Source: Bifidobacterium leontopitheci (lineage in GTDB: Bacteria; Actinomycetota; Actinomycetes; Actinomycetales; Bifidobacteriaceae). Taken from it: a stretch of DNA of 54,920 bases. Of the stretch, positions 34,534 through 40,958 are shown one piece after another (the first letter of the stretch is position 1; every line of letters starts with the position of its first letter). The notes beneath the pieces are model-generated. The model ran no database searches, was not told the origin of the DNA, and saw only the letters and a program-made list of their open reading frames with translations. A program made the translations under genes and the position numbers. The DNA is taken from assembly GCF_009193355.1 (NCBI RefSeq), contig NZ_WBVT01000019.1:1-54920 (forward strand), in the 5' to 3' direction.

Positions 34534-35811
34534 ATGGCACGGATACTACGACGCAAGCCAGCCGGCGTGGCGCAGCGACCGGCATCACGGCAGGCGCTTC
34601 GCCCGGTGCGGATCGGGCGGTTCGGCTCGTCGCGGCTGTGGCGCACGGTGAGACGTCACGTCCGTCGGTTCTTCCTCACCTTCGTCTCGCCGCTGGGCTG
34701 GACCGTCATCGGCATCGCACTGGCGAGCGCCATCGGGTTCGCGGCGACGCGCTGGCATGAGCTGCTGGCGGTCGCCGCCGTGGCGGCCATGATGATCGTC
34801 ACGGCCGTCGCGATGTCGCTCGGCAACACCGGCTTCCGCGCGACGATCGAGGTCTCCCGGCGGCGCGTCACCGTCCAGGACACCGTGCATGTGAGCGTCG
34901 TCGTGCGCAATCCCAGCCACACGCCGACCGCCACCGCACGCGGCGACCTGCCGTTGGGCGAGACGCATGAACGCTTCGGCATCCCCATGCTCACTCCGGG
35001 GCAGTCCAAGCAGACCGACCTCGAGTTCACCGCGATCTCCCGCGCCGTGCTGGAGATCGGACCACTGAGCATCCGCAAAGGCGACCCGTTCGGCCTGATA
35101 CGCCATGAGAAGTCGCTGGCTGAGCGCATCACCGTGTACATCCACCCGCGCGTCGTGCATCTCAACGTCATCAACGCCGGTGTGGCACGCGACCTCGAAG
35201 GCCAGCCGAGCGGGCAGATCGTCGACGACGACCTCGACTTCTACGGTCTGCGCGAATACGAGCCGGGCGACGACGTACGCAACGTGCACTGGCTGAGCTC
35301 GGCGAAGACCGGCACCCTGATGATCCGCCAGTACGAGGCCACACGCCGCACCGATACGAGCATGACGTTGGATGTGAACCCGCAGGACTATCTCAGTCAG
35401 GAAGAATTCGAACTGGCGGTAGGCGTCCACGCCTCGCTCGGCGTGCAGTGCCTTGCGCAGGACCGTCCGCTGGAAACGCACGCCGGCCGTTCGCATGCCA
35501 CGCCGAAGCATGCGATGGCGTTCCTGGACGAGTGCAGCGCGATCGAGCCGCAGCACGACGACAATCCGAACCTGGTCGAAAACACGCTGCGGCACACGCC
35601 GGACGCCTCATTCTACTTCTTCACGGTCGGGTCGCTCAAAAAACTCGACCAGATCAAACGCATGGTGCCCGCACTGCCGAAGTCGGCCACATGCCTTGTG
35701 CTGCAGACCATGCCGAGGGCCAACCGCGAACTGCGGTTCTTCTCTGACTTCACTCTGGCCACGCTCGGCTCGTTGGACGACCTGCCGGCCGTCATGGAGG
35801 CATTGTCATGA
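34534..35811 (+). CDS. DUF58 domain membrane protein
   Basis: 425 residues. Two hydrophobic spans near 50-90 are followed by a beta-sandwich region, then the DUF58 signature D-F-Y-G-L-R-E-Y-E-P-G-D-D-V-R-N-V-H-W near 235. After it comes a degenerate VWA-like domain with no clear MIDAS, as in other DUF58 proteins. AAAGGGA precedes the start. MoxR-DUF58-transglutaminase gene sets are widespread; the DUF58 protein is thought to be the MoxR target. It overlaps the next gene by ATGA (35808-35811). Confidence 0.9.
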   Translation: MARILRRKPAGVAQRPASRQALRPVRIGRFGSSRLWRTVRRHVRRFFLTFVSPLGWTVIGIALASAIGFAATRWHELLAVAAVAAMMIVTAVAMSLGNTGFRATIEVSRRRVTVQDTVHVSVVVRNPSHTPTATARGDLPLGETHERFGIPMLTPGQSKQTDLEFTAISRAVLEIGPLSIRKGDPFGLIRHEKSLAERITVYIHPRVVHLNVINAGVARDLEGQPSGQIVDDDLDFYGLREYEPGDDVRNVHWLSSAKTGTLMIRQYEATRRTDTSMTLDVNPQDYLSQEEFELAVGVHASLGVQCLAQDRPLETHAGRSHATPKHAMAFLDECSAIEPQHDDNPNLVENTLRHTPDASFYFFTVGSLKKLDQIKRMVPALPKSATCLVLQTMPRANRELRFFSDFTLATLGSLDDLPAVMEALS

Positions 35812-38624
35812 CGCGCGCGCATCGCAACGGCAGCAAGTCCAACCTGTTCGAGCGTCGCGGCGACATCATCGACAGCTCGTTCGACTCGTTCTCCACCTCG
35901 GGGACAAGCATGCCGGCAGGCTCCGACAGTCCGACCAGGACCGAATCGTTCGGCGGCACGGCTGGCCCGGCGCACACGGCGTATGATGCGAGCCGGCCGT
36001 TCGCCAGTTTCTCCTCGACGATGACCGGCTCGGAAACCATCACCGGCTCATGGGCCGAATCGACGCATTCGGTCATCTGGCTGACGCGCGGCGGCAAAGG
36101 CCGGCTGCCGTTGGCCAAGGAGCCGCGCCGGCCGTGGGGCGCGAATCTCATCAGCCTTGCCGTCATCGTCGTGACGGTGCTGGTCGCCGCGACGAACCTC
36201 ATCGACGTCTACGGTTCGCCTGTCGTCTGGGCCGTCGCAGCGGTTCCGGCCGCGCTGCTCGGCGCGCTCGTCGCGCTCGCGGGGCAGGTGCGGGCGCTGC
36301 GCTTCTGGTGGCAGATCGTGTTCCTGCTGTGCTGCCAGTGGATCGTCGGCCCGGTCGTCGCGCTCAACGACACGACGATCGCGCACGTGGTTCCCTCGGC
36401 GGACACGCTGTCGATGGGGTTCATCGACACCTTCGGCTCGTTCAAATACCTGATCGCCGTCGCACCGCCGATCGGCGACGATGACGGCAGTCTGATGGCC
36501 GTGTGGACGATCTGCCTGTGGATGACGTTCCTCGCCGGACTGTTCGCGCTGAGCTCCAAACGCGCGCTGTCCGTGCTGTCGACGCTGCCGGTTGCCGGCA
36601 CACTGGCGGTCGGCGCGCTGCTGGGCACCGACAGCGGCTTTTACCCGATGGTCACCGGCATCGCGATCGCCATACTGGTGATCGTCTGGCTGTCGTGGCG
36701 CTGGCAGTTGCTGGAGCTGAGCCGCTGGTTCAGCGCCACGGTGATCCTGCTGCTGGCCGTCGCCCTCGCCGTCGGCGCCTGCCTCGGCATCGGACAGTCG
36801 CGCCTGACGTTGCGCGACCGGTACGACCCGCCGCTGAGCCCGTATGATTACGCAAGCCCGCTGAGCGGCATGCGCTCGTATGTCAAGGACCATAAGAACG
36901 ACAAGCTGCTCACCGTCACCGGGCTGCCCGCCGGTACGCCGGTGCGGCTGGCCGTGATGGACCAATTCGACGGCAACGTGTGGAACCTGTCCGACTCGAC
37001 CGCCGCATCCGACTCGTCGGACTACCGTCGCGTGGGCACGCGGATTCCGGCAGGCGACGACGATGCGGGCAGGCAGTCGGACGCCAAGACCGCCGGCAAA
37101 CGGTTCACCGCGACGTTCACCATCCATCAGGGTCTTGACGACAAGGATGACAAGTGGATGCCGCTGGCCGGCTCCGCGAGCAGTGTGACCGTGAACGCCG
37201 CCGCCAAGAAGGCCGCGAAAACCGGCTCCTCGTCGCGCGAGCGCACGCCGTTCTACTACAACACCGGCACGGATTCCGCCATCATCCCCTCGGGCCTGAC
37301 GGCAGGCATGTCCTATACAGAAAGCGGCATGACCTCCCCCGTTCCGAGCGACAAGCAGATCGCCGGCGCCGACGCGCAGCCCACCAGCCAGCCCGGCACG
37401 AAGGACGTGCCCGACTCGGTCGGCAAATTCGCCGCGTCCGTGGCAGGAGGCGAGGACACCGCAGGGGCCCAGGCGCAGGCATTGGTCTCGCAGCTCAAGG
37501 ATTCCGGCTGGTTCTCGCACGGCCTGCACGGCGAATACGCCTCGCTGCCCGGCCATGGCAGCTACCGCGTCAACGCGCTGCTGGCCGGCACCGCCATGGT
37601 GGGCGACAGCGAACAGTACGCTTCGGCCATGGCCCTAATGGCCCGCGAACTGGGATTGCCGTCGCGCGTGGTGCTCGGGTTCCTGCCCAAGAACGAGGAC
37701 GGCGACATCAGCGCCGACCGCACGAAGACCGTCAACGGCGTATCCACCGTCGAGTTCACCGGCAACGACATCGAAGCCTGGGTGGAGATCAACCTCGAAG
37801 GCTACGGCTGGGTGGCGTTCTACCCGACGCCGAAGGAGACGAAGGTCCCCGACGAGAACCAGAACCTCACGCCGCCGAACCCGCAGACGCTCGTGCGGCA
37901 GCCTCCGGTGCCGCTCACCGACCCGCTGCGCGACGAGGACCAGGCGCACGGCAAAAGCGCACTGGCAGGCGAGGACGCCGACAATACGACGACGGACCAG
38001 ACGTGGGCGCGCATCCGGCAGGTCGCGCTCGCCGTGGCGGTCTGGGGCAGTCCGGTCTGGCTGATGCTGGCGGTCTGTGGCCTGATCCTGCTCATCAAGG
38101 CGATTGCCCTCGCCCGTCTGCGTCGTCGAGGCGACCCGCGCAGGCGCGTCGCCTCGGGATGGCAGGCCATCCACCTGATGGCCGGCCAAAGCGGCGTGGA
38201 CGCGCGCGGCACACGACGCGACCAGGCTCAGGCCATCGCCCGCGAGCTCGACATCGACGCAGCCGCGCTGACGGCCCTCGGGCGGGAGGCCGACCGGGCG
38301 GCGTTCTCCGGCGAGAGCGTCACCGACGAGCAGGCCGCGGCGTACTGGAAGACGGTGGCGGACGTGCGCAAGACCATGCTCGCCTCGCAATCCACGCTGC
38401 GTCGTATCAGGACACGCCTGTCGTTGCGTGGCGTATTCCATAACGTCCGTATACTGTCAAGTGTTCGTATGCGTTTGCATCGTCATCCGCACGCGTCGCC
38501 GGCTCCAAGCGGTTCCAAGGGACCGTCGCGGCCGTCCGACGTCGGGCGAGCCAGTGCGGCAGGCACGCGGATGAAGCAGAACCAGCAGCGGATTCGCAAG
38601 AAGAGGAAGGGCCGGCAGTCATGA
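35808..38624 (+). CDS. tgm: Transglutaminase-like membrane protein with altered catalytic triad
   Basis: 938 residues. The N-terminal ~100 residues are cytoplasmic; about eight spans follow (residues ~110-345, DUF3488/TgpA type). Then comes a long extracytoplasmic region (~350-735) with the transglutaminase-like fold, a last span near 740-765 and a basic cytoplasmic tail (DUF4129-like). The usual catalytic Cys in G-D-C-x-x-F-A is Ser601 here (G-D-S-E-Q-Y-A). The His of H-A-W-V-E is Glu656 (E-A-W-V-E). The Asp of D-P-T-P is Tyr672 (Y-P-T-P). The rest of each motif is kept. It is therefore probably a pseudoenzyme, perhaps a peptide-binding or scaffold protein. The start ATG overlaps the DUF58 stop; its stop overlaps the phosphatase start. 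Confidence 0.85.
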   Translation: MTRAHRNGSKSNLFERRGDIIDSSFDSFSTSGTSMPAGSDSPTRTESFGGTAGPAHTAYDASRPFASFSSTMTGSETITGSWAESTHSVIWLTRGGKGRLPLAKEPRRPWGANLISLAVIVVTVLVAATNLIDVYGSPVVWAVAAVPAALLGALVALAGQVRALRFWWQIVFLLCCQWIVGPVVALNDTTIAHVVPSADTLSMGFIDTFGSFKYLIAVAPPIGDDDGSLMAVWTICLWMTFLAGLFALSSKRALSVLSTLPVAGTLAVGALLGTDSGFYPMVTGIAIAILVIVWLSWRWQLLELSRWFSATVILLLAVALAVGACLGIGQSRLTLRDRYDPPLSPYDYASPLSGMRSYVKDHKNDKLLTVTGLPAGTPVRLAVMDQFDGNVWNLSDSTAASDSSDYRRVGTRIPAGDDDAGRQSDAKTAGKRFTATFTIHQGLDDKDDKWMPLAGSASSVTVNAAAKKAAKTGSSSRERTPFYYNTGTDSAIIPSGLTAGMSYTESGMTSPVPSDKQIAGADAQPTSQPGTKDVPDSVGKFAASVAGGEDTAGAQAQALVSQLKDSGWFSHGLHGEYASLPGHGSYRVNALLAGTAMVGDSEQYASAMALMARELGLPSRVVLGFLPKNEDGDISADRTKTVNGVSTVEFTGNDIEAWVEINLEGYGWVAFYPTPKETKVPDENQNLTPPNPQTLVRQPPVPLTDPLRDEDQAHGKSALAGEDADNTTTDQTWARIRQVALAVAVWGSPVWLMLAVCGLILLIKAIALARLRRRGDPRRRVASGWQAIHLMAGQSGVDARGTRRDQAQAIARELDIDAAALTALGREADRAAFSGESVTDEQAAAYWKTVADVRKTMLASQSTLRRIRTRLSLRGVFHNVRILSSVRMRLHRHPHASPAPSGSKGPSRPSDVGRASAAGTRMKQNQQRIRKKRKGRQS

Positions 38625-39517
38625 CCGACATGCACATTCAGACCGCGGCGGACAGCAACATCGGCTGCCGCCGACGCAACAACCAGGACAACTACATCGC
38701 CGAGAACGGCGTGTTCCTGGTGTGCGACGGCATGGGCGGCGGCGTCGGCGGGCAGCGTGCCAGCGGTGCGGCCGTCGACCGGTTCCGTCTGCTCGCCGCG
38801 CAGGAGAAACGCAACCGCGAGACCGTGGCCAAGGCGATCGACCTCGCCCAGTCGGACGTGCTCGGCATCGGCGTCGAACTCGGCGGCGTCTCCGGCACCA
38901 CGGTCACCGGCCTCATCGCACCGAACCGTCTGGTGGACGACGCGCCCGGCCGCATGGCCGACGACAACTTCGACCCGGCCATCGACTGGTATGCGGTGAA
39001 CATCGGCGATTCGCGCACCTACCATATGGATCTCGACGATGACGGCCGTTGGGATCCGTCGACGCTGTGCCGCATCACCCGCGACCATTCGCGCCGACAG
39101 GAGGCCATCGACACCGGCGAGATGCTGCCCGACGAGGCCGCGGTCATCCCCCGCAACATCATCACCCAGTGCATCGGCGATCCGGAAGGCATTCATCCGG
39201 ACTTTTTCGCCGTCGCGCCGAGCGGCCGGTTCATCATCTGCTCGGACGGCCTGCACGGCGAAGTGGACGACGCGACCATCGCGCAGACCGCCGCCGCGGC
39301 GGCCGACCCGCGCACCGCGGTCAACGAGCTGATCCGTGTCGCGCTGGAGGCCGGCGGTACGGATAATGTCACCGTGATTGTGATAGACATCACCGGCGAG
39401 TATGCTGGACAGCGAGTATGGCGTGCCAGCAAGCTTGCGCAGGACGAGGATCTTGAAACGGTCAGTGACGAGACCCTTGACACCCTTCGCGTCCAGAAGC
39501 CGGTCAACCAAGACTGA
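38621..39517 (+). CDS. PP2C-family Ser/Thr protein phosphatase
   Basis: 298 residues. Metal and catalytic motifs are intact: R-R-N-N-Q-D-N near 18, C-D-G-M-G-G near 36, S-G-T-T near 91, G-D-S-R near 130, S-D-G-L near 209 and G-G-T-D-N-V-T near 246. It is soluble and cytoplasmic, with no membrane span. It should remove phosphate from the substrates of the two kinases. The C-terminal tail (L-E-T-V-S-D-E-T-L-D-T-L) has Thr motifs like the hexads nearby. The ATGA overlap couples it to the transglutaminase-like gene. Confidence 0.92.
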   Translation: MTDMHIQTAADSNIGCRRRNNQDNYIAENGVFLVCDGMGGGVGGQRASGAAVDRFRLLAAQEKRNRETVAKAIDLAQSDVLGIGVELGGVSGTTVTGLIAPNRLVDDAPGRMADDNFDPAIDWYAVNIGDSRTYHMDLDDDGRWDPSTLCRITRDHSRRQEAIDTGEMLPDEAAVIPRNIITQCIGDPEGIHPDFFAVAPSGRFIICSDGLHGEVDDATIAQTAAAAADPRTAVNELIRVALEAGGTDNVTVIVIDITGEYAGQRVWRASKLAQDEDLETVSDETLDTLRVQKPVNQD

Positions 39518-39537
39518 AGACAAGGAAAGAGGTCACG

Positions 39538-40188
39538 ATGGTCGATTACGAAAAAGCCGTCGCAACAGTGCAGGATCCCAACGCCGACCCGGTTCTGCTG
39601 GCGAAAATCGCCTATGAGAATCCGGAGTTCGGCGCGAACGTGGCGGTGAACGCCCGCTGCTACCCGGGACTGAAGCGTTGGCTGGCGACGTTCGGCGATG
39701 AGCGTGCCCGCGAGACGCTCGCCCAGATGGGCATCACCGCCGAAGACGGTCCGGTACAGGACGCGGCGGAGGCGGCGGCACCGGCGGAGGCGGCTGCACA
39801 GGCGGAGCCTCAGCAGCAGGCGGCGTTCCAGGATTATTCCGCGCAGCAGCAGTATGCCGCTGCGGCCCAGCAGCCCGCGCAGGACGCCTACGCCCAGCAG
39901 CAGGCGCAGTACGCCGCGGCTCAGGCCGCCCAGCAGCCGGCGTTCCAGCAGGCCGAGCCGCAGCAGGCGCAGCCGGCAGCCAGCAACCCGTACGGCTACA
40001 CCCCGCAGCTGGCGCTGGAGACCACCGATCAGGACCTCATCGCGAAGATCGCCCAGTACGCTTCGCAGTACGAGCCGACGCTGCTGCCCTACATCGCACG
40101 CAACCCGAACACGTATCCGGCACTGGTGGATTGGCTCGCCCAGCTGAACGACCCGGCGATCAACGCCGCGCTCGCCACCCGCCAGTGA
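39538..40188 (+). CDS. Leucine-rich-repeat-variant (LRV) protein with Q/A-rich linker
   Basis: 216 residues. The first ~60 and last ~60 residues are related: D-P-V-L-L-A-K-I-A-Y...Y-P-G-L-K-R-W-L-A-T-F-G-D and D-Q-D-L-I-A-K-I-A-Q...Y-P-A-L-V-D-W-L-A-Q-L-N-D. They match the actinobacterial LRV motif. Between them is a 90-residue linker rich in Q, A, E and P. There is no signal or membrane span. It sits between the phosphatase and FHA genes (20 and 13 bp gaps), so it is likely co-expressed. Function is unknown; a protein-interaction adaptor is the best guess. Confidence 0.8.
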   Translation: MVDYEKAVATVQDPNADPVLLAKIAYENPEFGANVAVNARCYPGLKRWLATFGDERARETLAQMGITAEDGPVQDAAEAAAPAEAAAQAEPQQQAAFQDYSAQQQYAAAAQQPAQDAYAQQQAQYAAAQAAQQPAFQQAEPQQAQPAASNPYGYTPQLALETTDQDLIAKIAQYASQYEPTLLPYIARNPNTYPALVDWLAQLNDPAINAALATRQ

Positions 40189-40201
40189 AAGGAGACGAGT
40201 C

Positions 40202-40723
40202 ATGGCAACCATTCCATATCCTCCGGCACCTGAACTCGGCTGGTATGCGGACGATCCGGTGACCGGCGTCGGCGCAGCAGGCCAGGCCGCTACGGCCGGG
40301 GCCACCGCCAAGGGTTCCGCCGATGGCGACATCGAGGACTGGGACAGCACGGTGCTGTCCAGCTCGTTCACCACGAAGGCGCCGCAGAAGGTCTATACGC
40401 TGCACAACGATTCGACCGGCCAGACCATCGTCATCGACAAGAGCACGCTGCTCGGCCGCAAGCCGTCGGCGGACGTGCCGGAAGGCGCCAAGGCCGAGAA
40501 GGTCGAGGATCCGACGCGCACCACGTCCCGCAACCATGCGGCCATCAGCATCGACCAGAACGGCGTGCTGTGGATCGAGGACTACGGTTCGCTCAACGGC
40601 ACGTACATCATCCGTGACGGTCAGGAGACGCAGGTGGTCAAGGGCACGCCGCAGGAGCTGGACGCTCCGGCGACGTTGCGCATCGGCGACCAGTTCTTCC
40701 AGCTGACCGAACAGCAGCGCTGA
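40202..40723 (+). CDS. Small FHA-domain protein
   Basis: 173 residues; AAAGGAGA precedes the ATG. The FHA domain covers ~63-170 with L-L-G-R-K-P, S-R-N-H-A-A-I and D-Y-G-S-L-N-G-T-Y, the conserved G-R, S-x-x-H and N-G residues that bind phosphothreonine. A short disordered N-terminus has D-W-D-S-T50-V-L-S-S just before the domain. In GarA/OdhI-type proteins a phosphorylated Thr at this place controls the FHA domain, so Thr50 may be a kinase site (inference). It is the last gene of the plus-strand cluster, followed by a terminator. Confidence 0.9.
   Translation: MATIPYPPAPELGWYADDPVTGVGAAGQAATAGATAKGSADGDIEDWDSTVLSSSFTTKAPQKVYTLHNDSTGQTIVIDKSTLLGRKPSADVPEGAKAEKVEDPTRTTSRNHAAISIDQNGVLWIEDYGSLNGTYIIRDGQETQVVKGTPQELDAPATLRIGDQFFQLTEQQR
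40342..40360. repeat. 19-bp palindrome at the Thr50 codons of the FHA gene
   Basis: GGACAGCACGGTGCTGTCC is a perfect palindrome around a central G. It encodes the tail of D-W-D-S-T-V-L-S. It is the single-copy form of the hexad DNA found in moxR and the large FHA gene. Confidence 0.8.
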
Positions 40724-40737
40724 ACGGATTCACGCAT

Positions 40738-40776
40738 CAGATGGGGTGCCTCCCGGCAAGGGAGGCACCCCATCTG
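40738..40776 (+). terminator. Strong terminator-like hairpin after the FHA gene
   Basis: A perfect 17-bp stem (40738-40754 with 40760-40776) and a 5-base loop begin 14 bp after the FHA stop. The following bases CGTTATC are only weakly T-rich, so it may work as a barrier in both directions between convergent genes. Confidence 0.7.
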
Positions 40777-40861
40777 CGTTATCGGACCGCCGGATCAGGG
40801 TGCTGTGTATCGGGTCGCCGTATCGGAGCGGCAATCATTCCCGCTACAGTACGCCCTATTT

Positions 40862-40947
40862 GCCCGGTATCCGCGATTGATGGGCTGGCTTGCCCGCTTT
40901 TTCGTCTGATAACGGGCAAACAAGCACATCAATCGCGGATACCGGGC
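40862..40947. repeat. Nested 21-bp inverted repeat between convergent FHA genes
   Basis: Bases 40862-40882 and 40927-40947 form a perfect 21-bp inverted repeat. The 44-base spacer holds another 7-bp pair (TTGCCCG/CGGGCAA, 40890-40896 and 40913-40919) around a CTTTTT run. Folded, it is one long stem with a terminal arm. It could be a mobile miniature element, a terminator of the minus-strand FHA gene or a small structured RNA. Confidence 0.75.
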
Positions 40948-40958
40948 GATTCGGCTAC

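Noticed and set aside
38621..39517. Inactive phosphatase, by analogy with the altered transglutaminase
   Set aside because: All metal-binding Asp motifs of PP2C are present, so activity is expected.
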